Shown here piece after piece: positions 50,954-60,701 of a stretch of DNA of 64,000 nt (positions within the stretch are counted from its first letter, which is position 1; each line of letters begins with the position of its first letter). The stretch lies in assembly GCA_946221025.1 (NCBI GenBank), contig CAMIMS010000003.1:8529-72528 (forward strand), given 5' to 3'. The position numbers and the translations under genes were made by a program. This DNA is from an uncultured Pseudoclavibacter sp. (lineage in GTDB: Bacteria; Actinomycetota; Actinomycetes; Actinomycetales; Microbacteriaceae). The notes below the pieces were generated by a model. The model saw only the letters and a program-made list of their open reading frames with translations, was not told the DNA's origin and ran no database searches.

Positions 50954-51583
50954 ATGATGGCATCTACTCCCAAGCGCTTCTGGGCGAACCGTTCGCGTCA
51001 GGCTGATTCATCCGCACCCGCCGACACTCAGCCCGAGTCCGGCACTGAGAAGAATCCGCAGGGAAAAAAGGGGCCGACCCCGCGCCGTAAGGATCGCGAA
51101 GCCGAAAATCTGCGGCCCCTCGTTCCGGCCGATCGCAAAGAAGCTGAGCGGCAGGCTCGCGCGCAGATGCGTCAGCGACAGCAGGAGGCGCGCGAGGGCG
51201 TCGCCCGCGGTGACGAGCAGTTCCTGCGCGAATCCGAGCGCGGCCCGCAGAAAAAGTTCGTGCGCGACACCGTTGATGCGCGCTTCACCTTCGGTGAGTT
51301 CCTCATCCCGGTCATGCTCATCGTGCTGCTGCTGAACTTCTACCCCGACCCGCGCGTGGCCGTCGTCGGGTTTCTCGTCACGTTCATCGGCATCGGAATC
51401 GCCCTCATCGAGGGAGTGATTCTCGGGGCAGTGATCCGAAAGCGGATTGGCCGAGTCGTGGGGCCGGATGCGGTTGAACGCGGGATCATTCTCGCGACGG
51501 TCGCCAGGTGCATGCAGATTCGCCGGATGCGCCTTCCCCGCCCCCAGGTTCGCCGGGGCGAGCGCATCGAGTTCCGAAAGTAG
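50954..51583 (+). CDS. DUF3043 domain-containing membrane protein
   Basis: 209-residue actinobacteria-specific protein. The N-terminal third is charged and disordered (KKGPTPRRKDREAENLRPLV is conserved). A region with RDTVDARFTFGEF precedes two membrane helices (about 118-135 and 140-165). Function unknown; the gene commonly neighbours dihydroorotate dehydrogenase or oxidase genes, as here. Start may be ATG 50954 or the adjacent ATG 50957. Confidence 0.85.
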   Translation: MMASTPKRFWANRSRQADSSAPADTQPESGTEKNPQGKKGPTPRRKDREAENLRPLVPADRKEAERQARAQMRQRQQEAREGVARGDEQFLRESERGPQKKFVRDTVDARFTFGEFLIPVMLIVLLLNFYPDPRVAVVGFLVTFIGIGIALIEGVILGAVIRKRIGRVVGPDAVERGIILATVARCMQIRRMRLPRPQVRRGERIEFRK

Positions 51584-51611
51584 CGCGGGAGCCGCTGCGG
51601 ATCCGTCGGGA

Positions 51612-52673
51612 TCAGCGGTCGTTCGTCGTCCCTCGGGCTCGGGATGCGTGCGCCCACGCCGCGAGCTCCCGATTCATCCGTCGCGCCCAGAGCGGGCCGC
51701 GGTACACGAATCCGGTATACCCCTGGACCAGCGTCGCCCCCGCTTCTACGCGCGCGATCACGTCACGAGCGGTTTCAACGCCGCCCACTGAAATCACCAC
51801 GGCATCCTCGGGCAACCGGGCGCGCAGACGGTGAAGCACCTCGATCGATCGCTCTTTCAAAACCGGCCCAGAAAGCCCGCCTTCGCCGTAGGCTTCCACG
51901 ATGCGCTTGGGCGTGCGAAGGCCCTCCCGACCCATGGTGGTATTGGTGGCGACGACGCCCGCGATGCCGCATTTCGCCACGAGATCGGCGATCTCATCCA
52001 CCTCCTCATCGAGCATGTCCGGCGAAATCTTGACCAGCAGCGGAACTCCCGGCGCCGCCTCCTGGGTGGCGCGAATGATCGGCTCCAACGACCGGGATCG
52101 CTGGAGTTCCCGAAGACCCGGGGTATTCGGGGATGAGACATTGATCACGAAGTATTCGGCGACGTCTTTCAATCCCCGCGCCGCCAACTCGTAGTCCCGC
52201 ACCGCGTCGGCGGCGCCGGTATCCCGGTTCTTTCCGATATTGACGCCGATAACGATGCGGCTGGTCGTGACCGAACGAAGGTTCGTGCGCACCGCATCGG
52301 GGCCGGGGCTGTTGAATCCGAGGCGGTTGATCAGGGCACGATCCGCGGGAAGTCGATACAGCCGCGGGCGGGGGTTGCCCGACTGGGGCCTCGGAGTGAC
52401 GGTGCCGACCTCGACGAACCCGAAGCCGAGGGCTTCCAGACCGTCGACCAGCACACCCTCTTTGTCGAAGCCTGCCGCGATACCGAACGGCGACGGGAAT
52501 TCCATGCCGAGCGCACGCGTGGTCAAGATCGGGTCGGGGCGGCAGAAGCGGTACACGATTGATGCGATCCCGGGCCGACCGGCGGCACGGATGAGGCGAG
52601 ATCCGATCACGTGGGCGCGCTCAGGATCGAGTCGCGTCAGCACTCGGCGAAACAGCACGTCGTACAGGCTCAT
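51612..52673 (-). CDS. pyrD: Dihydroorotate dehydrogenase (quinone), class 2
   Basis: 353-residue FMN enzyme oxidising dihydroorotate to orotate in pyrimidine synthesis. The N-terminal amphipathic extension (about 1-45) and FGIAAGFDKEG identify the membrane-associated class 2 type; NVSSPNTPGLRELQ contains the catalytic Ser. It uses the quinone pool that also feeds QcrB. It overlaps nrdR by 4 bp. Confidence 0.95.
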   Translation of the reverse strand: MSLYDVLFRRVLTRLDPERAHVIGSRLIRAAGRPGIASIVYRFCRPDPILTTRALGMEFPSPFGIAAGFDKEGVLVDGLEALGFGFVEVGTVTPRPQSGNPRPRLYRLPADRALINRLGFNSPGPDAVRTNLRSVTTSRIVIGVNIGKNRDTGAADAVRDYELAARGLKDVAEYFVINVSSPNTPGLRELQRSRSLEPIIRATQEAAPGVPLLVKISPDMLDEEVDEIADLVAKCGIAGVVATNTTMGREGLRTPKRIVEAYGEGGLSGPVLKERSIEVLHRLRARLPEDAVVISVGGVETARDVIARVEAGATLVQGYTGFVYRGPLWARRMNRELAAWAHASRARGTTNDR

Positions 52674-53158
52674 CTGTCCCCCACTTCCACGCTGCCGGAA
52701 ATGCCGGCGCTTCGCTGCTCATCGCGCATCCGGTCAATCGCGGATGCGAAGTCTTCGAGGGATGCGAACCCCTGGTAGACGCTCGCGAACCTGAGGTACG
52801 CGACATCGTCGAGCTCGCGCAGGGGTGGGAGGATCGCGAGGCCGATGTCGTTCGTTTCGATCTGCGAGGCACCGGACTGCCGAATGGTCTCTTCGACCCG
52901 CTGCGCGAGCAGCGCGAGATCGGAGTCGGTCACCGGCCGGCCCTGGCAGGCTTTTCGCACTCCGGCAACGACTTTGTCGCGCGAGAACGGTTCGACGACC
53001 CCGCTGCGTTTGACGACGGTCAGGCTCGCGGTTTCGACGGTTGAAAACCGGCGTCCACAGTTCGGGCACTGGCGACGGCGGCGAATAGATGTGCCGTCGT
53101 CGCTCGTGCGCGAATCCACGACTCGGGAATCATCGTGTCGGCAAAAGGGGCAGTGCAT
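52670..53158 (-). CDS. nrdR: Transcriptional repressor NrdR
   Basis: 162-residue regulator of ribonucleotide reductase genes. Zinc ribbon with Cys3, Cys6, Cys31 and Cys34 (MHCPFC, CPNCGRRF) and an ATP-cone domain (about 46-136, TVVKRSGVVEPFSRDKV). It senses ATP/dATP and binds NrdR boxes. The ATG overlaps the hisD stop (TAATG), and it is coupled to pyrD downstream. Confidence 0.96.
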   Translation of the reverse strand: MHCPFCRHDDSRVVDSRTSDDGTSIRRRRQCPNCGRRFSTVETASLTVVKRSGVVEPFSRDKVVAGVRKACQGRPVTDSDLALLAQRVEETIRQSGASQIETNDIGLAILPPLRELDDVAYLRFASVYQGFASLEDFASAIDRMRDEQRSAGISGSVEVGDR

Positions 53159-54471
53159 TAGGCACCATCCGTGAATCGGGCGCGAACGCAATCGCCGTGC
53201 GCGGGAAGATCCTCGGCGCCCGCCAGGGCAACGACGTGGTCCGCCGCTTCCGCGAGGGCCTGGCGGTCATATTCAATGATCTGCTGCGCGCGAAGGAACG
53301 TGTGCGCGCCGAGCCCCGCGGTGTGACCGGCCTGCCCGCCGGTCGGCAGCACGTGATTCGAGCCGGCCAGGTAATCGCCCAGGGGAACCGGCGAGTTCGC
53401 GCCGACGAAGATCGCGCCCGCGGACGTGATGTCACTGAGCGTTGCGGTGTCGTCGATCGTTTGAATCTCAAGATGCTCCGGCGCGTAGGCATTGCTCACC
53501 CGCGCCGCCTGCGCGAGATCATCGACGAGCACGACCGCCGATTGGGTGCCGGTCAGCGCCGTGGTTGCCCGTTCACGGTGCTTCGTGGAGGAGACGAGTC
53601 GCGTGAGTGTCGCTGTCACCTCGTGCGCGAAATCGACATCCGGGGTCACGAGCAGGGATGCGGCCATCTCGTCGTGCTCCGCCTGCGAGAGGAGGTCGCT
53701 GGCAACGAGTTCGGCATCGGCGGTCGCATCGGCGATCACGAGAATCTCGGTTGGCCCGGCCTCCGCGTCGATGCCGACAATGGAGCTCACCGCGCGCTTC
53801 GCGGCAGCCACCCAGACATTGCCTGGACCGGTAATGAGGTTCACCGGTCGAAGCCCGATCTCCTCCACACCGTAGGCGAGCGCGCCAATGGCACCCGCTC
53901 CCCCGATCGCGTAGATCTCCGTGACGCCGAGCAGCGCGCACGCCGCGAGGATCGTCGGGTGCACGCCGCCCCCGGCGGACGCCTGGGGTGGCGAAACGAT
54001 CACGAGTTCGTTCACACCGGCCGTTTGCGCGGCGACCGCGTTCATGACGACGCTCGACGGGTAGACGGCTTTGCCGCCTGGAACGTAGAGCCCCACTCGA
54101 TCAACGGGCTGCCATCGCTGCGTGATGACCGCGCCGGGTGCGATCTCGGTTCGCGTGGACGGGGGCACCTGCGCCTGCGAGGCGGCACGCACGCGACGAA
54201 TCATTTCTTCGAGACCGGCTCGCACCGTCGCATCGAGACTCGAGACAGCCCGCTCGAGCTCATCGGGCTGCACGCGAAACTCGGCCGGTGCACCGCCGTC
54301 GAAGCGCTCGGCCTGTTCGCGAAGGGCCTCCTCTCCCCGCTCGCGCACCGCATTCACGAGGTCGCTTGCTGCCGCCGATGCCGCGGCGACATCCACGGCG
54401 GGCCGTGGCAGCGTGGCGCGCAGTTCAGCGTCGGACAGATCGCGTTCGCGAAGATCGAGGGTGCGCAGCAT
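53158..54471 (-). CDS. hisD: Histidinol dehydrogenase
   Basis: 437-residue NAD-dependent enzyme for the last two steps of histidine synthesis. VGLYVPGGKAVYPSSV, NLITGPGNVWVAAAKR, the zinc and catalytic motif LSQAEHDEMAAS and YAPEHLEIQT are present. Other his genes are absent from the window. ATG 54471 follows a -10 box (TACGAT) by eight bases; TTG 54480 is the alternative. Confidence 0.96.
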   Translation of the reverse strand: MLRTLDLRERDLSDAELRATLPRPAVDVAAASAAASDLVNAVRERGEEALREQAERFDGGAPAEFRVQPDELERAVSSLDATVRAGLEEMIRRVRAASQAQVPPSTRTEIAPGAVITQRWQPVDRVGLYVPGGKAVYPSSVVMNAVAAQTAGVNELVIVSPPQASAGGGVHPTILAACALLGVTEIYAIGGAGAIGALAYGVEEIGLRPVNLITGPGNVWVAAAKRAVSSIVGIDAEAGPTEILVIADATADAELVASDLLSQAEHDEMAASLLVTPDVDFAHEVTATLTRLVSSTKHRERATTALTGTQSAVVLVDDLAQAARVSNAYAPEHLEIQTIDDTATLSDITSAGAIFVGANSPVPLGDYLAGSNHVLPTGGQAGHTAGLGAHTFLRAQQIIEYDRQALAEAADHVVALAGAEDLPAHGDCVRARFTDGA

Positions 54472-54479
54472 GATGCTCA

Positions 54480-54485
54480 ATCGTA
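54480..54485 (-). promoter_or_regulatory. -10 box (TACGAT), leaderless-type
   Basis: On the minus strand TACGAT ends eight bases before the hisD ATG, starting a hisD-nrdR-pyrD transcript. Confidence 0.45.
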
Positions 54486-54534
54486 TCGGCGCGCGGTCGC
54501 ATCCGCCCCGCCGACAAGTCCCCCGAAGAGTGCC

Positions 54535-57500
54535 CTACCCGAAGCAACCCGGGCCGAGCAGCGCCTTCAACTCGCCGTACATCCCCGCTGAGACACCCAC
54601 GCGATGCGGAAGCGCGAAGCGGCGCAGGCTCGTTGCGGCCTGAACGGTGATCGTCACTTCGGATTCGCCAGGGTGCCGCTTCAGGGTCGCATCCAGGTCG
54701 CGGGCAAGCGACTCGGTCGCGCGCCGATCGGGAACGATGAGGTTCAGTGCGCGCGGCTCGTCGCCGGTTGACAGCGACGGAATCTTCAACCCCTGCGCGT
54801 GAATGTTCTTTCCGTCATCGCGCAGCGACACCCGCCCGCGAATGGCGGCGATCGTGTCGGCGACGAGGTCGCGCTGGTGTTCCTGGTACACCTTGCCCAT
54901 GAACATGATCGTCATCTCGCCGCCGAAGTCTTCGAGCGTGACGATCCCGTAGGGGTTGCCCGAGTTCTTCGCGACCCGGTGCTGCACGCTCGTGATGAGA
55001 CCGGCGATCGTGACCTGATCGCCATCCTGTGCGGTCTCGGATTCGATGAGATCGAGAATGCCGGTGGTGGCGAGTTTCGCCAGTTCGAGTTCAAGCCCGG
55101 CGAGCGGATGGTCGGAGACGTAGAGCCCGAGCATGTCGCGCTCAAAGGCGAGCTTGTCGCGCCGCGCGTACTCGGGGCGCTCGGGCACCGAAGGCGCTGC
55201 CTCTTCAAGATCCATGAGGCCCGCGAAGAGGTCGACCTGGCCGTGCGCTTCGTTGCGCTTTCGCGAGATGACTTCGTCGATCGCCTGCTCGTGCACATCC
55301 ACGAGCGCACGCCGGGTGTCGCCGAGTGAATCGAATGCGCCCGCTTTGATGAGCGATTCGATGGTGCGCTTGTTCGTGACCCCGAGCGGGACCTTCTCGA
55401 GGAAGTCGTGGAACGACGTGAAGTCCCCCTGCGATTCGCGCGCTTCCTTGATTTGCTCGACCACCTGCGCACCGACGTTTCGCACCGCGGCCATGCCGAA
55501 TCGAATATCGTCGCCGACTGCCGTGAAGTTCACATCGGATGCGTTCACATCCGGCGGAAGCACCCGAATGCCCATTCGCCGGCATTCATTGAGGTAGATG
55601 CCCAGCTTGTCTTTCGCGTCACCCACCGACGTGAGGAGTGCCGCCATGTATTCGGCCGGGTAGTGCGCTTTGAGGTAGGCCGTCCAGTATGAGACCACCC
55701 CGTAGGCCGCCGAGTGGGCCTTATTGAACGCGTAATCCGAGAACGGCAGCAGGATGTTCCAAAGCGTGTTGACCGCTTCATCGGAGTATCCGCGCTCACG
55801 CATGCCCTCGGAGAACCCCACGAACTGCTTATCGAGTTCCGCCTTCTTTTTCTTGCCCATGGCGCGACGGAGAATGTCCGCCTGGCCGAGCGAGTACCCC
55901 GCCACGCGCTGGGCGATCGACATGACCTGCTCTTGGTAGATGATGAGACCGTAGGTCCCCTCGAGAATGTCTCGCAGTGGCTCTTCGAGTTCGCGGTGGA
56001 TGGGCGTGATCGCCTGCTGCCCGTTCTTTCGTAGGGCGTAATTCGTGTGCGAATTCGCACCCATTGGTCCGGGGCGGTACAGCGCGAGCACAGCCGAAAT
56101 GTCTTCGAAGTTATCCGGCTTCATCAGGCGCAAAAGGCCACGCATCGGACCGCCGTCCAACTGGAAGACGCCGAGGGTGTCACCGCGCGCAAGCAGTTCA
56201 TACGACGCTGCGTCATCGAGCGCGAGGTCTTCGAGAACGAGCTCGAAATCGCGGTTTTGCCGAATGTTCTCGAGCGCATCCGAGATGATCGTGAGGTTTC
56301 GAAGCCCCAGGAAGTCCATCTTGATGAGGCCGAGGGATTCGCAGGCCGGGTAGTCGAATTGCGTGACGACCTGCCCATCCTGCTCGCGCTTCATGATCGG
56401 GATGATGTCGATGAGCGGATCGCTCGACATGATGACGCCGGCGGCGTGCACGCCCCACTGTCTCTTGAGGTTTTCAACGCCGCGCGCGGTGTCGAAGACC
56501 TTCTTCGCGTCCTGGTCGGTCTCGATGACCTCGCGCAGCTCCCCCGCTTCGTTGTAGCGCGGATGCTCGGGATCGAATACGCCAGAGAGCGGAATGTCTT
56601 TGCCCATGACCGCCGGCGGCATGGCCTTGGTGAGCCGCTCCCCCATGGAGAACGGGTATCCGAGCACGCGGGATGCGTCTTTCAGCGCCTGCTTTGCCTT
56701 GATGGTTCCATAGGTCACGATCTGGGCGACGCGTTCGGAGCCGTACTTCTCGGTGACGTATTTGATGACTTCACCGCGGCGGCGATCGTCAAAGTCGACA
56801 TCGAAGTCGGGCATGGAAACGCGATCCGGATTCAGGAATCGCTCGAAGATCAGACCATGCTCAAGCGGATCGAGATCGGTAATGCGCATCGCGTACGCCG
56901 CCATTGACCCCGCACCGGAACCGCGCCCGGGGCCGACGCGAATGCCGTTGTCTTTGGACCAGTTGATGAAGTCGGCAACCACGAGAAAGTACCCGGGGAA
57001 CCCCATCTTGGTGATGACGTCAATCTCGTATTCGGCCTGCTGGCGCACTTTCTCGGGCACCCCGTTGGGGTAGCGCAGATCGAGGCCGCGCTCAACCTCT
57101 TTCACGAACCACGTCGCTTCGGTCTCACCCTCGGGAACCGGGAATCGCGGCATGTAGTTCGCGGACTCGTCGAATTCGGCGTTGCAGCGCTCGGCAACCA
57201 GCAGCGTGTTGTCGCAGGCTTCGGGGTGCTCGCGGAACATCGCGCGCATTTCCGCGGCGGTTTTCAGGTAATACCCGCCACCCTCCAGCTGGAAGCGGTT
57301 CGGGTCATCCATCGTGGAACCGGACTGCACGCACAGCAGCGCCGCGTGCGATTCGGCGTCGTGCGCGTGCGTGTAGTGCAGATCGTTGGTCGCCAGAAGC
57401 GGAAGGTTCAGTTCCTTCGCGAGTCGAAGAAGGTCCGCCCGCACGCGTCGCTCAATGTCCAGTCCGTGGTCCATGAGCTCGCAGAAGAAATTCTCGGGGC

Positions 57501-58041
57501 CGAAGATGTCGCGGAACTCGGCGGCCGCCTCCAGCGCTCGGTCGTACTGCCCGAGGCGCAGGCGCGTTTGAATCTCCCCCGACGGGCATCCCGTCGTGGC
57601 AATGAGGCCGGGGGCATATTCCTGAAGCAGTTCCCGGTCCATCCGCGGCTTGAAGTAGTAGCCCTCCAGCGACGCGCGACTCGAGAGGCGGAACAGGTTG
57701 TGCATCCCCTCGGTCGTTTCCGCGAGAAGCGTCATATGCGTATACGCGCCACCACCGGAAACGTCATCACGACCGCCATCGCCCCACTGCACCCGACTGC
57801 GGTCGCTGCGATGCGTGCCCGGGGTCAGGTACGCCTCGGTTCCGATGATCGGCTTGATGCCGTATTTGTTGGCCGCTTTAGCGAACTCATACGCACCGAA
57901 CACATTGCCGTGGTCGGTGCAGGCGATGGCGGGCATGCCCTGCTCGCTCGCGGCCTGCATGAGTTCATCAATGCGCGCCGCGCCATCGAGCATCGAGAAC
58001 TCGCTGTGCACGTGCAGATGAACGAACGAATCAGTACTCAC
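54535..58041 (-). CDS. dnaE: DNA polymerase III alpha subunit
   Basis: 1168-residue replicative polymerase (DnaE1 type). PHP domain at the N-terminus (HLHVHSEFSMLDGAA), catalytic Asp motif MPDFDVDFDD (about residue 410), fingers/thumb with GPGRGSGAGSMAAYAM, a helix-hairpin-helix region, and an OB-fold (VTIAGLITSVQHR, about 1000-1080). The DnaE2 (imuC) alternative is unlikely given length and domain order. GTG start with GGAG five bases upstream and a -10 box TAGACT at 58072-58077. Confidence 0.97.
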   Translation of the reverse strand: MSTDSFVHLHVHSEFSMLDGAARIDELMQAASEQGMPAIACTDHGNVFGAYEFAKAANKYGIKPIIGTEAYLTPGTHRSDRSRVQWGDGGRDDVSGGGAYTHMTLLAETTEGMHNLFRLSSRASLEGYYFKPRMDRELLQEYAPGLIATTGCPSGEIQTRLRLGQYDRALEAAAEFRDIFGPENFFCELMDHGLDIERRVRADLLRLAKELNLPLLATNDLHYTHAHDAESHAALLCVQSGSTMDDPNRFQLEGGGYYLKTAAEMRAMFREHPEACDNTLLVAERCNAEFDESANYMPRFPVPEGETEATWFVKEVERGLDLRYPNGVPEKVRQQAEYEIDVITKMGFPGYFLVVADFINWSKDNGIRVGPGRGSGAGSMAAYAMRITDLDPLEHGLIFERFLNPDRVSMPDFDVDFDDRRRGEVIKYVTEKYGSERVAQIVTYGTIKAKQALKDASRVLGYPFSMGERLTKAMPPAVMGKDIPLSGVFDPEHPRYNEAGELREVIETDQDAKKVFDTARGVENLKRQWGVHAAGVIMSSDPLIDIIPIMKREQDGQVVTQFDYPACESLGLIKMDFLGLRNLTIISDALENIRQNRDFELVLEDLALDDAASYELLARGDTLGVFQLDGGPMRGLLRLMKPDNFEDISAVLALYRPGPMGANSHTNYALRKNGQQAITPIHRELEEPLRDILEGTYGLIIYQEQVMSIAQRVAGYSLGQADILRRAMGKKKKAELDKQFVGFSEGMRERGYSDEAVNTLWNILLPFSDYAFNKAHSAAYGVVSYWTAYLKAHYPAEYMAALLTSVGDAKDKLGIYLNECRRMGIRVLPPDVNASDVNFTAVGDDIRFGMAAVRNVGAQVVEQIKEARESQGDFTSFHDFLEKVPLGVTNKRTIESLIKAGAFDSLGDTRRALVDVHEQAIDEVISRKRNEAHGQVDLFAGLMDLEEAAPSVPERPEYARRDKLAFERDMLGLYVSDHPLAGLELELAKLATTGILDLIESETAQDGDQVTIAGLITSVQHRVAKNSGNPYGIVTLEDFGGEMTIMFMGKVYQEHQRDLVADTIAAIRGRVSLRDDGKNIHAQGLKIPSLSTGDEPRALNLIVPDRRATESLARDLDATLKRHPGESEVTITVQAATSLRRFALPHRVGVSAGMYGELKALLGPGCFG

Positions 58042-58071
58042 GGCGACTCCCGAGGTGGCAGCGGAGCAACG

Positions 58072-58077
58072 AGTCTA
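58072..58077 (-). promoter_or_regulatory. -10 box (TAGACT) for dnaE
   Basis: Minus-strand TAGACT 30 bases before the dnaE GTG, giving a leader of about 25 nt. Confidence 0.45.
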
Positions 58078-58128
58078 CGTCCGAGAACGGCGCTACGTGG
58101 CAGACCGGCCACGATCAGAACCTGCCCC

Positions 58129-59061
58129 TTAGTCAACGCCCTCACGAAGCAGGTCGAGCGCGTGCTGCAGATCGGTCGGGTACTGGCTTACGAACTCGAC
58201 GCGCTCACCGGTTTTCGGATGCGCAAATGCGAGCGACATCGCGTGCAGCCACTGGCGTTCAAGGTCCAGCTTGGCGGCGAGCACGGGGTCGGCGCCGTAG
58301 AGCGGATCGCCGATGCAGGGGTGACGCTGCGCGGACATGTGCACGCGAATCTGATGCGTGCGGCCGGTCTCCAGGTGCACTTCAAGAAGGGATCCGCGGC
58401 GAAATGCCTCGAGCGTCTCGTAGTGCGTGATGCTCGGTTTGCCCTCGCGCGTGACCGCGAACTTCCACGCCGAGCCCGGGTGCCGCCCAATCGGGGCGTC
58501 GATCGTGCCGGCAAGCGGATCCGGGTGCCCCTGAACCGCTGCGTGATACACCTTCTCCACTTCGCGGTTTCGGAATGCACGCTTCAAGACCGAATACGCG
58601 TGCTCGCTTTTCGCGACAGCCATGACGCCGCTGGTTCCCGCATCCAGGCGGTGCACGATGCCCTTTCGCTCGGGCTGTCCTGACGTTGATACGCGGACGC
58701 CGGCGGCGGCGAGGGCACCGAGGACTGTTGGGCCTTCCCATCCGACCGACGGATGCGCGGCAACGCCCACGGGTTTGTCGACAACGACGAAATCGTCTTC
58801 TTCGTGCAGGACCGTCATATCCGGCACCTCGATGGGCACGATCTGGGCTGTGCGAGGACTGTCCCATTCGACTTCGAGCATGTCGCCGGGGTTCAGGCGA
58901 TCACTCTTTCCGACGGCCGAGCCATTGACGAGCACCCAGCCTTGGTCGGCGCTTTCGGCAGCCATCGTGCGAGAGATGCCGAGGAGCTTCGCGATGCCAG
59001 CGTCAACGCGGACGCCGGCAAGCCCTTCCGGCACGGAAACGATCCGTGATTCCCGGCTCAC
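58129..59061 (-). CDS. rluD: RluA family pseudouridine synthase (RluD-like)
   Basis: 310-residue enzyme isomerising uridines in 23S rRNA. N-terminal S4 RNA-binding domain (about 12-70, VDAGIAKLLGISRTMA), catalytic domain with HRLDAGTSG (Asp140) and LETGRTHQIRVHM. The GTG start overlaps the lspA stop by 4 bp, a conserved actinobacterial lspA-rluD pair. Confidence 0.93.
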   Translation of the reverse strand: MSRESRIVSVPEGLAGVRVDAGIAKLLGISRTMAAESADQGWVLVNGSAVGKSDRLNPGDMLEVEWDSPRTAQIVPIEVPDMTVLHEEDDFVVVDKPVGVAAHPSVGWEGPTVLGALAAAGVRVSTSGQPERKGIVHRLDAGTSGVMAVAKSEHAYSVLKRAFRNREVEKVYHAAVQGHPDPLAGTIDAPIGRHPGSAWKFAVTREGKPSITHYETLEAFRRGSLLEVHLETGRTHQIRVHMSAQRHPCIGDPLYGADPVLAAKLDLERQWLHAMSLAFAHPKTGERVEFVSQYPTDLQHALDLLREGVD

Positions 59062-59684
59062 GACCCCGCTCCCCCGTGTGCATCATGCGTGTTCGAGTCG
59101 TGTTCGGACCGGACCGAATCCACCTCGGTCGAACTCGCCTTCTCGCCGCGCGTGCCATCCAGGTGCACATCGAAGAGCGTCAGCACGACGAATGCGCACA
59201 TGCCCACCACGATCGCGCAATCGGCGACGTTGTAGATCGCCGGCATCATCCACGGCGTCCAGATGAAATCAATCACGTGACCGACACCGAATCCCGGCTC
59301 CCGGAACAGCCGGTCGGTGAGGTTCCCAATCGTGCCGCCGAGGACGAGCCCGAATACCAGCACCCAGACGCGTGAGCGGATACGCGGCGCGAGCCACAGG
59401 AGCACACCGAGAACCGCGAAGGCCACAACGGTGAAGATCCAGGTCGCCCCGGATGCGATCGAGAACGCCGCACCGGAATTGCGAACGAGCAGCCACTGCA
59501 GCGCCTCACCGATCACCGGTTCCGGTTGCCCCGGGGTCAGTGACGAGAGCGCCCACTGCTTTGTGGCCTGGTCGAGACCCCAAACAAACAGAGCGACTGC
59601 GATCACGATGATGAGGGGTCCCATCATCGGCCGGAGCCGCTCTGTCCGCTCGGTGGCCGTCGACCCGCTGAGAGGGTCTGCCAC
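59058..59684 (-). CDS. lspA: Lipoprotein signal peptidase II
   Basis: 208-residue aspartyl protease removing signal peptides from prolipoproteins. Four membrane helices; catalytic Asp124 (IGNLTDR) and Asp155 (YNVADCAIV), and VRNSGAAFS. A hydrophilic C-terminal tail of about 35 residues is extra. GTG start 8 bp after wag31, so cotranscribed with it. Works before Lnt, encoded at 24.8 kb. Confidence 0.95.
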   Translation of the reverse strand: MADPLSGSTATERTERLRPMMGPLIIVIAVALFVWGLDQATKQWALSSLTPGQPEPVIGEALQWLLVRNSGAAFSIASGATWIFTVVAFAVLGVLLWLAPRIRSRVWVLVFGLVLGGTIGNLTDRLFREPGFGVGHVIDFIWTPWMMPAIYNVADCAIVVGMCAFVVLTLFDVHLDGTRGEKASSTEVDSVRSEHDSNTHDAHGGAGS

Positions 59685-59692
59685 CTGGGGAT

Positions 59693-60514
59693 CTACTTTC
59701 GAACGTTCGCGTCGAACACTTCTGCCGACTTCGTGAAGTCGCGCAGCTGACCCTCGATGTAACCGCGAAGCTGCTGGCGGTAGTCAGACTCGAACTCGCG
59801 CAGCTCGGCGATGCGGGCTTCGAGCGTCTTCTTCTGCGCTTCGAGGCGACCGATGATCTCGCGCTGGCGCTGCTCGGCTTCATTCACGATCTGGTTCGCG
59901 CGCTTCTCCGCGTCCTCGCGAACGCGACGCGACTTGCCCTCGGCCTCTGCGATGAGCGTGCGGGAACGGTTCTCGGCCTCGGTGACCAGTTCGTCGCGCT
60001 TGGCTTCACCCTCGGCGATGTGCTCGTCGTGAAGACGCTGCGCGAGCTCAAGCAGCGAGTTCGACGACTGCACGGAACCGGCAGCGGCACCCTGCATCGC
60101 TCCGGCCTGCGAGAAGGCCTGGGGTTGCACGACCTGCGTCTCCGCGTCGCGCAGCCGCATCTGCGCCGACTCTGCCTGGTCGCGGGCGATCTGAGCCTCG
60201 GTGCGGGCGTTCTGCAGTTCCTGGTCGACCTGTGCCAGCTGCTGCTGCGAGACATCAAGCTCGTGGCGAAGACGTGCGAGTTCCTCTTCCAGACGCGCGA
60301 CCTCAGCCTGATCGGCACCGTCACCGAAGGGCATGACCTGCGTAGCAGCGGCGGGGTCACTGCCAGAGCGCAGTTGCTCGTTCTCGGCGATCAGACGACG
60401 CAGCTCAACAACGACCTCGTCGAGAAAGTCGTCGACCTCGTCCTGGTCGTATCCTTCGCGGAACTTCGTCTGCTGGAAACGCTTATTGACAACGTCTTCG
60501 GGGGTGAGTGCCAT
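59693..60514 (-). CDS. wag31: DivIVA-domain cell-pole protein Wag31
   Basis: 273-residue coiled-coil scaffold directing polar growth. The N-terminal membrane-binding DivIVA domain reads LTPEDVVNKRFQQTKFREGYDQDEVDDFLDEV; a first coiled coil (about 70-125), a Gln/Ala-rich linker, and a second long coil (about 150-255) follow. Cytoplasmic, bound to curved membrane. Ribosome site GAGGTGG; a -10 box TAGGCT at 60559-60564 gives its own promoter. Confidence 0.95.
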   Translation of the reverse strand: MALTPEDVVNKRFQQTKFREGYDQDEVDDFLDEVVVELRRLIAENEQLRSGSDPAAATQVMPFGDGADQAEVARLEEELARLRHELDVSQQQLAQVDQELQNARTEAQIARDQAESAQMRLRDAETQVVQPQAFSQAGAMQGAAAGSVQSSNSLLELAQRLHDEHIAEGEAKRDELVTEAENRSRTLIAEAEGKSRRVREDAEKRANQIVNEAEQRQREIIGRLEAQKKTLEARIAELREFESDYRQQLRGYIEGQLRDFTKSAEVFDANVRK

Positions 60515-60558
60515 GAGGTTCCACCTCGGTACTTTCTTGACTGCAAATCTCGCCGGTG

Positions 60559-60564
60559 AGCCTA
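60559..60564 (-). promoter_or_regulatory. -10 box (TAGGCT) for wag31
   Basis: On the minus strand TAGGCT stands 45 bases upstream of the wag31 ATG; the leader would be about 38 nt. Confidence 0.4.
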
Positions 60565-60701
60565 CTCATCGGCTTCAGGGAAGTGGGCCGTGCCCGTGTC
60601 TATCGGTTTACCTTACGACATACGCGGCGCGTGTGTCCCACTGGTCACACTGGCATGCTCCTCCAGCACGGTACACGGCCATCTCCCAGGTGCGCAGCCG
60701 A

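Noticed and set aside
57226..58683. Plus-strand open frame of 485 codons
   Set aside because: Antisense to dnaE and rluD; Arg/Val-rich shadow translation.
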